A program made the translations under genes and the position numbers. From AWTP1-13 sp963832445 (lineage in GTDB: Bacteria > Pseudomonadota > Alphaproteobacteria > Rhizobiales > Hyphomicrobiaceae), in contig CAWHUM010000017.1 in NCBI GenBank assembly GCA_963832445.1, positions 62,001-126,000 on the forward strand: a stretch of 64,000 bases of DNA. Direction: 5' to 3'. Below, piece after piece: positions 16,933-26,235 of this stretch; within the stretch, counting starts at the first letter, position 1; the number at the start of each line of letters is the position of its first letter. The notes below the pieces were generated by a model. The model was given only the letters and a program-made list of their open reading frames with translations, did not search any database and was not told where the DNA came from.

Positions 16933-18387
16933 TCATGCGAGCTTGTCTCCCAACAGGAAGTCCATCGCCCGGTCCAAGCGAATGTGCGGCAGCGACACTT
17001 GATCGGGCGAGGCGCCATTGAGCATGAGCCGCGGCGGGCGAAAGCGGAGGAAATGGATGTCGTCGGACCGTGCGACTCCGTCGAGCGCGGCCGGATCGGT
17101 CGGCAGGTCGCCGGGGAAGACCGCCGCCTCCGTGGTGCCGCCGAACACCTTGTTCCCCAGCCGCTCGCCGGGCAGCGGCACGCCGACGATGCAGGGCAGC
17201 CGCTGCCAGCCCGAGCGGGCCTCGGCTTCGCGCGTCGAGCGGAGCGCGGCAAGCGCAACGACCCTTACTTCAGCGCCGGAGAACTCGGCGCGGGCGATGG
17301 ACTTGTCGGTGATCAGGCGCAGAATGGCCTCGAGCCTGTCGTGGCTGGTGTGGTGCAGGTGATCCGCCTTGGTGGCAGCGAACAGGAGGCGGTCGATGCG
17401 GCGCGGCAGGATGCTCGAGAGCCAGGTGCTGGGCCCGGGCCGGAAGCATTTGAGGATGGCTTCCAGCGCGCGCTGCAGGTCGGCGAGAGCGGGGGTGCCC
17501 GCGTTGATTGCCGAGAGCACGTCGATGAGCACGATTTGGCGGTCGAGGCGGGCGAAGTGGTCGCGGAAGAAAGGTTTCACCACGTGCGCCTTGTAGCTCT
17601 CGAAGCGGCGCTCCAGCATGGCGCCGAGGGTTCCGTGCGCATAGCTGCCAGCGGGACCGGCGGGCAGCGGAAAGAACGTCAGCAGAGGCGAGCCGGCAAG
17701 GTCGCCTGGCAGCAGGAAGCGACCGGGTCCCGGCGCCGACAGCGCGGCGTCGGGCTCGCGGGCTTGCTGCAGGTAGCGGGTGAAGAGCGCGGCGCCGGCA
17801 AGCGCGGTCTGCTCATCCGCCGGCGCATCGGAGTCGAGCGGGGAGAGGAATTCGAGCCATGGCTTGGCCGCGTCCGCCCGCTGCTTGTCGCGCGCCTCCC
17901 CCACCGCTTGCCGCGACCACTCGGCGAAGGTGAGGTCGAGCAGCGGCAGGTCGATCAGCCATTCGCCGGGATAGTCGACGATGTCGACGTGCAGCCTGCC
18001 CGCGGTCAGCGCGCGGCGCACAGGCGACCGGGACGCATACTCGATGGTGAGGCGGAGCTGGCTGATGCGTCGCGTGCCCTCGGGCCATTGCGGCGGGTCG
18101 CGGGCGAGATCGGCCAGATGCTCCTCGTAGGCAAAGCGCGGCACGCGATCGTCGGGCTGCGGCTCCAGGTAGGCGCGGGCGATGCGCCCCTCGGCCATGG
18201 CGGTGAAGAACGGCAGTCGCCCACCGGCGATCAGGTTGCGGACGAGCGCGGTGATGAACACGGTCTTGCCCGAGCGCGCAAGCCCGGTGACGCCGAGCCG
18301 CACCGTCGGCGTCATCAGGTCGGTTAGCCGCGCGCCTGCGCTCCTGAGCATGCTCGCGGTCGTATCGGTGAATTCGGTCAGCCGCAC
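16933..18387 (-). CDS. ycjX: YcjX-family GTP-binding protein (DUF463)
   Basis: 484 residues. P-loop GLARSGKT at about 35-42 in RLGVTGLARSGKTVFITALV, followed by family landmarks DYPGEWLIDLPLL (G3-like, with Asp-Tyr-Pro-Gly) and FAATKADHLHHTSHDRLE (NKxD-like TKAD). This is the DUF463/YcjX family of P-loop NTPases. In Enterobacteria ycjX and ycjF lie near the psp genes; here they are also paired but without psp neighbours. Cytosolic, possibly membrane-associated through its partner. Confidence 0.88.
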   Translation of the reverse strand: MRLTEFTDTTASMLRSAGARLTDLMTPTVRLGVTGLARSGKTVFITALVRNLIAGGRLPFFTAMAEGRIARAYLEPQPDDRVPRFAYEEHLADLARDPPQWPEGTRRISQLRLTIEYASRSPVRRALTAGRLHVDIVDYPGEWLIDLPLLDLTFAEWSRQAVGEARDKQRADAAKPWLEFLSPLDSDAPADEQTALAGAALFTRYLQQAREPDAALSAPGPGRFLLPGDLAGSPLLTFFPLPAGPAGSYAHGTLGAMLERRFESYKAHVVKPFFRDHFARLDRQIVLIDVLSAINAGTPALADLQRALEAILKCFRPGPSTWLSSILPRRIDRLLFAATKADHLHHTSHDRLEAILRLITDKSIARAEFSGAEVRVVALAALRSTREAEARSGWQRLPCIVGVPLPGERLGNKVFGGTTEAAVFPGDLPTDPAALDGVARSDDIHFLRFRPPRLMLNGASPDQVSLPHIRLDRAMDFLLGDKLA

Positions 18388-18453
18388 GCTCTTGCCCTTT
18401 GACCCTTACGTAGGGTCAAGACCGGGGTGGCGGCAAGGCTGCAGTGACGGTCG

Positions 18454-19182
18454 TCAGGGGTTGGCGCTGGACGTCGGCTTCCAGTCCTTGGCATGCAGGG
18501 CGATGGTTGCGCGCCGGAACCCGAGCTGCTGATCGGAAATCCAGGGCAGCGTCATCTGGAAGGTGACCGGCGCCGGCTGGGTGCGCCCGCTGAGCCGGTC
18601 CAGCAACGAGGGCTGCGACGGTGCCGCCGTGTTGAGCTGCAGGCGGAAAGCGTATTCGCCCTCACTATCGACCAGTCTCGGGAGCGTGCTGCCGGTCGGA
18701 TAAAAGCGCACCGTCTCGGTGAACACCGCGTGGCCGGCAATCGAGAGCGGCGCAAACTGGCGGTTCGGGGTGCTGGCTTCGCGCGGGTGCTCGCCGAGGA
18801 AGGCGCTGTAGTAGCGCTTGGTGGCGTTGGTCTTGAGGTTTTGCACCTCGAGCTCCATCGAGATCACGGTTCCGGTGCGAGCCCCATCGTTGGCGATCGT
18901 GACGGGGATGGCGAACAACTCGGTGTCGCCGCCGCCGTCACGCCCGTATTGAATGACGGGCGGCACATACACCTCGAGCTCGGCGCCCTGCAGTGCGCTC
19001 ATGTAGAAGCTGATGCAGGAAATACCCACCGCCACGGCCGAGAGCACCGTAGCGAGCAGACCCTCGCGCGCCGCCTTCTCCGCTACCTTGACCCCGGTAC
19101 TGACCGCGCCGTCCTCGTCGCTGTCACGCCGCTTACGCTGAGTGAGCACGCCCGTCCCCCTGTACTCCCGCGCACCGGGCAT
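18454..19182 (-). CDS. Conserved hypothetical protein with one membrane helix
   Basis: 242 residues from ATG 19182; a GTG two codons upstream is also possible. A cytoplasmic basic N terminus (LTQRKRRDSDED) is followed by one hydrophobic helix (about 41-60, LLATVLSAVAVGISCISFYMSAL) and a probably periplasmic beta-rich domain with IPVTIANDGARTGTVISMELEV, a pattern seen in small immunoglobulin-like extracellular domains. No domain of known function is recognised. It lies 66 bases upstream of ycjX on the same strand and may be cotranscribed. Confidence 0.6.
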   Translation of the reverse strand: MPGAREYRGTGVLTQRKRRDSDEDGAVSTGVKVAEKAAREGLLATVLSAVAVGISCISFYMSALQGAELEVYVPPVIQYGRDGGGDTELFAIPVTIANDGARTGTVISMELEVQNLKTNATKRYYSAFLGEHPREASTPNRQFAPLSIAGHAVFTETVRFYPTGSTLPRLVDSEGEYAFRLQLNTAAPSQPSLLDRLSGRTQPAPVTFQMTLPWISDQQLGFRRATIALHAKDWKPTSSANP

Positions 19183-19245
19183 AGCCACGATTTGGGGCCG
19201 TGGAAGGGCATGGAGCGGCCCGGTCGGTGCTGTCGCCGCACCGGG

Positions 19246-19533
19246 TCAGCCGCGCCGGAAGGGGAACAGCATCTGGCCGACGAGGCCCGCCGGGACTGGC
19301 GTGGCCGTGCCGAACTGCTGCGGGGCGCGATCGCGCGGCATGTGGTAGGTGCCGAACAGGATGTCCCACAGCGGCAGCAGGCCGGCGAAGTTCTTGTCGC
19401 GGGCATTGGCCTCGTCGGTGTGGTGCCAGCGGTGGAAGCGCGGCGACACCAGGACCGCGCGGAAGGGGCCCCAGTCCCAGTCGAGATTGGCGTGCACCAG
19501 GATCGCCATCAGCGTGAGTAGGGGGACGATGCC
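19246..19533 (-). pseudogene. Sterol desaturase / fatty acid hydroxylase, C-terminal fragment
   Basis: About 95 residues remain: LVSPRFHRWHHTDEANARDKN and LLPLWDILFGTYHMP, the C-terminal histidine box (HRWHH) and following segment of the fatty acid hydroxylase/sterol desaturase superfamily of membrane di-iron enzymes. The N-terminal histidine boxes and first membrane helices are missing; at about 19533 the sequence switches abruptly to an unrelated gene fragment on the other strand. The natural stop is kept (ends PFRRG). The fragment cannot bind a di-iron centre. Confidence 0.75.
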
Positions 19534-19547
19534 GGCGACGGCGACCG

Positions 19548-19960
19548 GGGCGCAAGTGCTCGACGCCGTCCAGGCCGGCACCGTCGAGATGGGCAATACG
19601 GCGATGTACTACTACTGGGGCAAGGACCCAGCGATGACCTTCGGCACCGCCTTGCCGTTCGGTCTCAACGCCCGCCAGATGAACTCGTGGCTGCGGTTTG
19701 GCGGCGGGCACGACCTGCTCAACGATTTGCTGAAGAACTACAACTGCTTCGGCGTGGCCGCCGGCAATACAGGCGCCCAGATGGGTGGCTGGTTCCGCAA
19801 GGAGGTCACCACTCTCGACGATCTGAAAGGCCTCAAGTTCCGGATCGGCGGCTTGCCGGCACGATCGTCGCCAAGCCCGAGTCGTGCCGAACAGCTGGTG
19901 CCGGCGACATCTACCAGCGGCGAAGGCTCGTTGACGCGTCGGATGGGCAGGCGCACGGCG
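19548..19960 (+). pseudogene. TRAP transporter solute-binding protein (DctP family), internal fragment with frameshifts
   Basis: In one frame from about 19548 to 19858 the translation reads VLDAVQAGTVEMGNTAMYYYWGKDP ... FGTALPFGLNARQMNSWL ... LKGLKFRIGGL, which is the middle of a DctP-type periplasmic TRAP receptor. It continues in a second frame with AGTIVAK and then alternates frames (pieces like EQLVPA, GDIYQ, LVDASDG), showing several frameshifts. Signal peptide, N-terminal lobe and C-terminal third are missing. It abuts a sterol desaturase fragment on the opposite strand, so a rearrangement joined two broken genes. Confidence 0.75.
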
Positions 19961-20445
19961 GAGAGCCAGTTTCAAGGTGCCACGGAGGACACTACGCTGG
20001 TGGGAAGGCGTGGACAAGCGCCACAGGCGGCGGCCATGGAAGGCGTGAAGTGCATCCAGGCCGCGAAATCACGACGGATCAGGACGAACACGATGGCCTG
20101 GCAACTGCGAGCGGCAGTCGTGACGCCGGGCCAAAGCCGATTGGGCGAGCAGCTCTCTGTCGAACTTGCCGTAGATCAGGTAGGCGACCGGCACGATCGG
20201 GCTATGACTACCGAGAAGCGCGCGATGGCGCGCGTCACCAGCGGCGTGATCAGGCCGCAGTAGGCGAGGCTCGGTCCAGAAACCGCGCCGCAGCACCGGC
20301 AGGCGCTTGGAGCTTCCTTGGACGCAGGAACTGCAGGGCACGGAAGGCGCAGAAGCAGCACGTACAAAGCCAATCAGGAGGCCTTGGACGGTTGGCGGCA
20401 CGGGTAGCTCCGCTACCGGCCTGCGAGCGAAGCGCGGGCGTCACC
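19961..20445. other. Decayed DNA of uncertain origin
   Basis: No intact gene. The minus strand contains pieces that look like former membrane-protein coding sequence (LAYCGLITPLVTRAIARF and, in another frame, VPVAYLIYGKFDRELL), separated by frameshifts. I could not assign a family. Together with the two fragments on its left it makes a ~1.2-kb scrap-yard between the hypothetical membrane protein and the phosphatase gene. Confidence 0.45.
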
Positions 20446-21717
20446 TCAAAGCGCGTCGATGACGCCAAGGATGGTGATCATCTCCTCGCGCGATAGGCCG
20501 CCATGATTGCCATAGAAATGGTTTTCCACGAGGCCCTTTTGGCGCCACCAGACGAAATGGCCGAGATAGGGCAGGATCAAGATATCGCCGAGACGCCGCC
20601 GCAGCTCCGGGTTGATCGGCAGCGGCCCGAACAGTCCCTCCTCCAGCGCCGCATCCATTGGCAGGACGAAGGCGATGTCCTTGAGGCGCCGCTGCAGCAA
20701 CTCGAGCGCCTCCGCGCGCCGCTCGGGCCGCACGTGCAGGAAAACATCGCGCGGCGAGCCGTTGGGATAGATCGGATTGCCGGTGGGGCTGACGGGAAGA
20801 ATATCCGCCAGCTCTGGGATGCGCTCGTTGATGTAGAACGTGTCCGCCACGTCGGCGTAGACGTGGCCGTGGTCGGCGGTGAAGAGGTAGAGTGTGTCGG
20901 GGCTGCGCACGTTGCGGAAGACGGCGTCGAAGGTGTGCCAGAAGCTGGCGATCTCGGCGGCGTGGGTAGGCGAGCCGGGCCCGTGGATGTGGGCCATCGT
21001 GTCGATAGCCGCCCAATAGTAGCCGAGGCACGCCTTGCCGGGTGTGGCGAGCAGCGCCTCCTTGAGCTGCACGAGGCCCTCGGCCAGCGTGCCGTGAACG
21101 ATGATCTCGGCGCCGGCATTGACGACGCTGTTGTAGGCCGAGGCGGCGTACGAACGGTGGGCGAACTGAACGGAAAGCACGCCTTTTCTTTCGAGCCGCT
21201 GGTGCACGGTTTCGTGCACCTCGAGCAGCTTTCCCGGGTCATAGCCCTTCTTCAGGCAGGCATCCTGCGCGCGCGTGCCGAGAGGGCAGAAGGCGAGCGA
21301 CTGGATCGTCTCGCCGTAGGCAGGAATGTAGATGTTCCACTCATAGAGCGCGTGCTCGGCCGGCAGCACGCCGAGCTGCAGCGTAGAAACGGAAGCGGCG
21401 GTGGTGGAGGGGAACAGCGCCGAGATCGGTGTCAGCGTGCCCTGCTCGACGACGCGGCGGGTGGCGCGGAAGCTGCGATGGTACTGCTGCCAGAACTCCC
21501 AGCCGAACGAGTTGACGAAGATGACGACGACTTTCTTCGGTTGCGGATAGCCGCCGTTACCGAAGCAGTCGGGCGGCAGGACAGGCCCCCGCTTCTGGCC
21601 GGTGAGAAGCAGCTCGATGGTGTTGGCGAGGTTGCCAAAGGAATAGTCGGCGTAGATCGGCTTGACGAGCCCGTTGGCGAGGGCGGGAAAGCGCGCCAAC
21701 GGAGCGGCGTTGATCAT
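20446..21717 (-). CDS. Alkaline-phosphatase-superfamily phosphodiesterase/pyrophosphatase
   Basis: 423 residues without signal peptide. Superfamily landmarks: KKVVVIFVNSFGW (usually an Asp in this position of the metal site, here Asn), the nucleophile region ALFPSTTAASVSTLQLG (Thr/Ser), IDTMAHIHGPGSPTHAAEI (Asp and His ligands), LFTADHGH (Asp-His) and NHFYGNHGGLSREEM (final His). These are the type I phosphodiesterase/nucleotide pyrophosphatase elements. The substrate is unknown. It starts 11 bases downstream of the MoxR gene on the same strand, so they are probably cotranscribed. The Asn in the first metal motif is worth noting. Confidence 0.8.
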   Translation of the reverse strand: MINAAPLARFPALANGLVKPIYADYSFGNLANTIELLLTGQKRGPVLPPDCFGNGGYPQPKKVVVIFVNSFGWEFWQQYHRSFRATRRVVEQGTLTPISALFPSTTAASVSTLQLGVLPAEHALYEWNIYIPAYGETIQSLAFCPLGTRAQDACLKKGYDPGKLLEVHETVHQRLERKGVLSVQFAHRSYAASAYNSVVNAGAEIIVHGTLAEGLVQLKEALLATPGKACLGYYWAAIDTMAHIHGPGSPTHAAEIASFWHTFDAVFRNVRSPDTLYLFTADHGHVYADVADTFYINERIPELADILPVSPTGNPIYPNGSPRDVFLHVRPERRAEALELLQRRLKDIAFVLPMDAALEEGLFGPLPINPELRRRLGDILILPYLGHFVWWRQKGLVENHFYGNHGGLSREEMITILGVIDAL

Positions 21718-21728
21718 GTCAGATCATC

Positions 21729-22580
21729 TCAGCCTTGGGCGCCCTGGCGCCGTGCGAGGAAGGCCAGCCGTTCGAACAGGTGCACATCCTGCTCGTTCTT
21801 CAATAGCGCGCCGTGCAGCGGCGGGATCAGCTTCCTGGGATCGTTCTCGCGCAGCGTCTCGGGCGAGATGTCCTCGTTCAGCAGCAGCTTGATCCAGTCG
21901 AGCAGCTCCGAGGTTGAGGGCTTCTTCTTGATGCCGGGCACCTCGCGCACGTCGTAGAACACCTTCAGCGCCTCCGACACCAGCCGCCCCTTGAGGTTGG
22001 GGAAGTGCACGTCGACGATGGCGCGCATGGTATCTGCGTCGGGGAACTTGATGTAGTGGAAGAAGCAGCGGCGCAGGAAGGCGTCGGGCAGCTCCTTCTC
22101 GTTGTTTGACGTGATGATGACGATCGGGCGGTGCTTGGCCTTGATGGTCTCGTGCGTCTCGTAGACGTAGAACTCCATGCGATCGAGCTCCTGCAACAAA
22201 TCGTTGGGGAACTCGATGTCCGCCTTGTCGATCTCGTCGATCAGCAGTACGGGCCGCTCAGCTAGCGTGAACGCCTCCCACAGCTTGCCTTTGCGGATGT
22301 AGTTGCGGATGTCGGCCACGCGCGTGTCGCCGAGCTGGCTGTCGCGCAGGCGGCTCACAGCGTCGTACTCGTAGAGGCCCTGCAGCGCCTTGGTGGTGGA
22401 TTTGATGTGCCACTCGATGAGGGGCGTGCCGAGCGCCTTGGCCACCTCGATGGCGAGCACCGTCTTGCCGGTGCCCGGCTCGCCCTTGACCAGCAGGGGC
22501 CGCTGCAACGTGATCGCTGCATTAACGGCCACCTTGAGGTCGTTGGTGGCCACGTAGTCCTTGGTACCTGTGAATTGCAT
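21729..22580 (-). CDS. MoxR-family AAA+ ATPase
   Basis: 283 residues from ATG 22580 (MQFTGTKDYVATNDLKVAV); the frame is open to 22646 but the extra residues are not typical. Walker A GEPGTGKT (33-40), Walker B LLIDEIDKAD, sensor-1 IVIITSNNEKELPDAFLRRC with the arginine finger region. Members work as hexameric chaperones with VWA-domain proteins in enzyme maturation or metal insertion. The usual CoxE-like VWA partner is on the same strand at 13.6-14.8 kb, separated by ~7 kb containing IS and pseudogene debris. Confidence 0.92.
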   Translation of the reverse strand: MQFTGTKDYVATNDLKVAVNAAITLQRPLLVKGEPGTGKTVLAIEVAKALGTPLIEWHIKSTTKALQGLYEYDAVSRLRDSQLGDTRVADIRNYIRKGKLWEAFTLAERPVLLIDEIDKADIEFPNDLLQELDRMEFYVYETHETIKAKHRPIVIITSNNEKELPDAFLRRCFFHYIKFPDADTMRAIVDVHFPNLKGRLVSEALKVFYDVREVPGIKKKPSTSELLDWIKLLLNEDISPETLRENDPRKLIPPLHGALLKNEQDVHLFERLAFLARRQGAQG

Positions 22581-22876
22581 GGCGCTGATCGTTCCCCAGC
22601 CGGCAAAAAGACGGGGGAGCTTAGGGAAACGCCAGTGGGCCAGCAAGCGCGCCTACGGGCGACCAGGCAGCGCAGTTTTGCGCGGGAAAGCGGTGGATGC
22701 GGGTTCTGGCGGCGCTGCGGTCAAGGCGAGCCCCTTCAGGGCCCACTGATGAAGGAGGCCATGGCCCGGCATCTGCCAGTGGGCGATGCAAGACACCCAG
22801 GACGCGGGTGCAACCGTGTTTGGCGACGCTAGCGGCGGGCCGCCAGGCCGGCTTGTTGCAGTGCGATAGCGACGGC
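22581..22876. other. Intergenic region between moxR-type gene and dksA
   Basis: Divergent upstream region. No gene or RNA recognised. Short frames here have no domain similarity. A promoter-like pair for the rightward dksA gene starts at its right end. Confidence 0.3.
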
Positions 22877-22904
22877 TTGACTTGGAAAAACAGCAGCTTA
22901 AATA
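22877..22904 (+). promoter_or_regulatory. Candidate sigma-70-type promoter of dksA
   Basis: TTGACT at 22877-22882 and TAAATA at 22899-22904 with 16-base spacing, about 75 bases before the chosen dksA start. The fit is good for a housekeeping promoter in an otherwise GC-rich context. Based on sequence alone. Confidence 0.45.
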
Positions 22905-22977
22905 CGGGCACCAATTCGCGCCGGGAGTCGTTCGGGGATCGGGGCGAGACGAGAAAAGCGAGCACTTCGGGAAGCGC

Positions 22978-23568
22978 ATGGGGAAATCGAGTAGCAGCCG
23001 CACGGCGAAGAGAGCCGCTGACAAGCCCAAGGCTAGAGCGGCGGCCAACGGTCGCGGGAGCGTGACCAAAAAGGCAAAGATCGCCAAGCCACCGGCGAAG
23101 GCCACGCAGCCAGCAGCAAGGCCCAAGAAGCGACCAGCCGCCGCCCGTGCCAGCAGCATCGTGCTTCCCGCTGGATACCGCCCCCTCGAGACCGAGCCGT
23201 TCATGAACGAGCGGCACCGGCTCTACTTCCGCAACAAGCTGATCGCCTGGAAGGAAGAGATCGTCCGCCAGAACCGCGAGACCCTGCACGTGCTGCACGA
23301 AGACTCCGCGCAGCATGCCGACATCGCCGACAGGGCAACGTCGGAGACGGATCGCGCCCTGGAGCTCAGGGCCCGCGACAGGCAGCGCAAGCTGATCGCC
23401 AAGATCGATGCCGCCCTGGCGCGCATCGAGGAGGGCACCTACGGCTTTTGCGAGGAGACCGGAGAGCCGATCGGGCTGAAGCGCCTCGATGCCAGGCCGA
23501 TCGCCACGCTGTCGCTGGAAGCCCAGGAGCGCCACGAGCGGCGCGAGAAGGTCTTCCGGGAAGACTAG
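22978..23568 (+). CDS. dksA: RNA polymerase-binding transcription factor DksA, single-cysteine form with long basic N-terminal tail
   Basis: 196 residues from ATG 22978. DksA enters the RNA polymerase secondary channel and, with ppGpp, adjusts transcription. The coiled-coil tip motif is intact: DIADRA at 115-120, equivalent to the DxxDxA of E. coli DksA. The zinc-finger region keeps just one of four cysteines (Cys158, YGFCEETGEPIGLKRLDARP), the zinc-independent form usual in alphaproteobacteria. The first ~60 residues are a Lys/Ala/Pro/Arg-rich disordered tail, longer than in the common family member; an internal start such as Met76 would remove it. A further open stretch upstream starts at 22882. 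Confidence 0.88.
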   Translation: MGKSSSSRTAKRAADKPKARAAANGRGSVTKKAKIAKPPAKATQPAARPKKRPAAARASSIVLPAGYRPLETEPFMNERHRLYFRNKLIAWKEEIVRQNRETLHVLHEDSAQHADIADRATSETDRALELRARDRQRKLIAKIDAALARIEEGTYGFCEETGEPIGLKRLDARPIATLSLEAQERHERREKVFRED

Positions 23569-23610
23569 GCCACCGGCTGGCGGCGTTGGCTTGCGGCTAT
23601 CGCTGTCGTC

Positions 23611-26102
23611 TCACTCGCCGGCGAGGCGCTTCTTGTTGCTCGGAGGCGGCGAGGCAGGCGCGGTGCGCTCGGCCTCCAGGGTTTTGGCAACGAGCCCCTT
23701 GACCCCGTCTGCGGTGCGCAGGTTGACGTCAACCTGACCGATGGGCATCTCGATACCAGCGTCGCTAAGTGCCTTCAGGATGGCGACACGCAGGTCCGAC
23801 TGCACCGCGGGCGCCTTGTCGATGTCAGGCAGGGAAATGCGCAAATTGAACAGCAGTGCATTGTCGCCGAAACCTTCAAGCACCGCGCTTGGCGCTGGCG
23901 TGCGCAGCACCTGAGGGTGGTCCTCTGCGCACTTCAGCAGGATGGCGATGACCTGCCGGGGATCGGAACTGTAGGTTGCGCCGATCTTGACGTTGACAGC
24001 ACCGAGCGAGTCGCGGTGCGTCCAATTGAGGACGCGCCCAGTGATCAGCTCGGAATTCGGCACGATCAGGCTCGCGCGATCGAAGGTTTCGATTTCCGTA
24101 GCGCGCACGGAGATGCGGCGCACCAGACCCTGCTGGTCGCCGATCACGATGCGGTCGCCGACCTTGATCGGCCGCTCGATCAGCAGGATCAGTCCCGACA
24201 CGAAGTTGTTGACGATCGACTGCAGGCCGAAGCCGATGCCGACCGACAGCGCGCCGGCGACGATGGCGAGACTGGTGACGTCGAAGCCGGCATAGGAGAT
24301 CGCCACCAGCGCCGCCACGGCGATGCCGGCATAGCCCACCACCGTATCGATGGAGTTGGCGATGCCCGCATCCATTTGCGATTGCACGGACCGCTCCCGC
24401 AGCCAGCGCTGCAACAGCCGCGTGGCAAACAGCAGAACGATGAACAGCACGATGCCCGCGAGCACGCGAACCAGCGAAAACTTGAACTGGCCGATCTCGA
24501 TGCCGAACAGCAGCGACGTCAGCCACTGGCGGATGTCGGCTCCCGAGAAGCCCCATTGCAGCATCAGGAAAGGCAGCGCGCAGATGACGAGCGCGAGGGT
24601 CAACGCCAGCTCGGTCAGGCGGGTCAGCTGGCGGCGGCGCGGCGCGTCTAGTCCGAACTGCTGCTCGAGCAGGTCGCCGACCGGAATGCCGTGCCGCGGC
24701 GGCTCGCGGGTGAAGGCGCGAATCGCCAGATAGCCGAGCCAGGTCAGGAGCACGACCAGGCCCGTCAGCACCAGCTGCTGGGCGACAAAGCGGGCAAGCG
24801 CTACGTAGCCCAGCAAGGCCGCCGTGACGATGCCGATGGCAATGAGCCACAGCGGTATCTTGAGCCAGCGCGGCGCCAGGCGTGAGGCAGGCGCCACTCC
24901 AGTTTGCGGGGTGAAGGGCGTGAGGAGCAGTCCAGCGAGCAGGCCCGCAAAGGCGACGCTGGAGGCGAATGACTGCACTACGCTCACTGCCAGGGGCACG
25001 AAGAATGCCCGGCCCGCTTCCGTCAGTGCGCCGTCGAGCGCATACACCGCCGTGATGGCGCTGAGCAGCCGCGTTACGCGGCGCGCCTGCTTGTCTGCCA
25101 GAGGCACCAGCCGCCATTGCCGCTCGCGGGGGCAAGCACCGCAGACAGCAGTGCTGCGATCGCCACGAAGACGAGGGTGCCTTTCAAGACACCGGTCGCG
25201 ACCCGCCCCCAGGGGTTGTAGAGCAGCTCCAGCGCGTCGAGGCCGCCGTAGATCAACACAGTCGCGGCGACCGCGGGCAGCGCGCGCAGTGGGGCGATCC
25301 ACAGCACCGATGCCGCCCTTTCGAAGAAGGTGGGTGGCGGCGGCTCCGCCCGCACTGCGCGGCGGTCGCTCTTCCTTACCGCGATGTACTTCAGCGCGAG
25401 GTAGAGCAGCAGCGCGCCCGCAAGCAGCAGCGACAGCGGGTCCCTCTTCCGGCTCGCCCAGAATGCCCAATCGCCGGCCCAGGCGGTGAGGCGGTGCCAG
25501 ACCGCCGGGGATCGAGCATTCATGTCGCGCCAGATGCCCGGCAGGAGCGGGCTTGGCAGGCGCTCCAGCAGGTTCTTGGTAAAGAGCGAGTGCCGCAGCA
25601 CCGTGATGCGCTCGATGAGCTGTCGTGCGCGCACCCAGGTCAGCTCGCTCGACTTGATGGCGCCATCGTAGGCGGTGGTGAGGGCGGCAAGACGCGCGCG
25701 CTCGGCTGCGACTTCCGGGGCTTCCGCGGGTGCGTCCTTGGCCGGCGGCGGACCGAGCTTGTCGATCTGCGACCGGACGGCAGCAAGCTCCGGCCGCAGC
25801 GCACCGGCCACCTGCGCGGTGTTGTCGAGCACCTCTTCGACCTTTGACCGCAGACCGCCAAGCTCTTCCTCGAACCCGCTCAGCTGCTGCAAGGCCTTCT
25901 CGGCCTCCGCCAGGGAGTTGGCCATGGCGTTGAGCTGCGACAGCACCTCTGGCGGCACCGCGGAACGGGCTGGGGGCTGTTGCGGGGCGGCCGGCGGCGG
26001 CGTCTGCGCCACTACGGGCGCGGTTCCGCTCAGCCACGCCGCCGCCAGCAGGGCGGCGAGCAGGATCAGGATCGGCCTTGGTGTGGGTCGTGATTTTGGC
26101 AT
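23611..26102 (-). CDS. Mechanosensitive channel MscS family with DUF3772, single-base frameshift
   Basis: About 830 codons from ATG 26102 (MPKSRPTPRPILILL, signal peptide). Order: signal, periplasmic coiled-coil DUF3772-type domain (QLNAMANSLAEAEKALQQL...), many membrane helices, then the MscS core (AIVAGALSVGIGFGLQSIVNNFVSGLILLIERPIKVGDRI at the pore helix and beta domain) and a C-terminal domain ending PSNKKRLAGE. The frame breaks at a G5 run at 25128-25132 (C run on the coding strand); one added base gives LAPRERQWRLVPLADKQ and restores the frame, and the length is 3n+2. A homopolymer indel, so probably a sequencing error. Large MscK-like channels protect against osmotic downshift. Confidence 0.85.
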
Positions 26103-26235
26103 CAAGGATCGCGGGTCGCTCGGTCCCATCGGCCTAGCGTGCGGCGAGCCGTTCGCAGCGGCAGGCGCCGGAAAACGGCCGGTCACGCCGGCACTCTACA
26201 AGCCTTCCGGCGCGGGGGCGAGTGCGCTGCGCCAC

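Noticed and set aside
18454..20445. Possible prophage or integrated island
   Set aside because: There is no integrase, phage structural gene or tRNA site; the fragments are metabolic genes.
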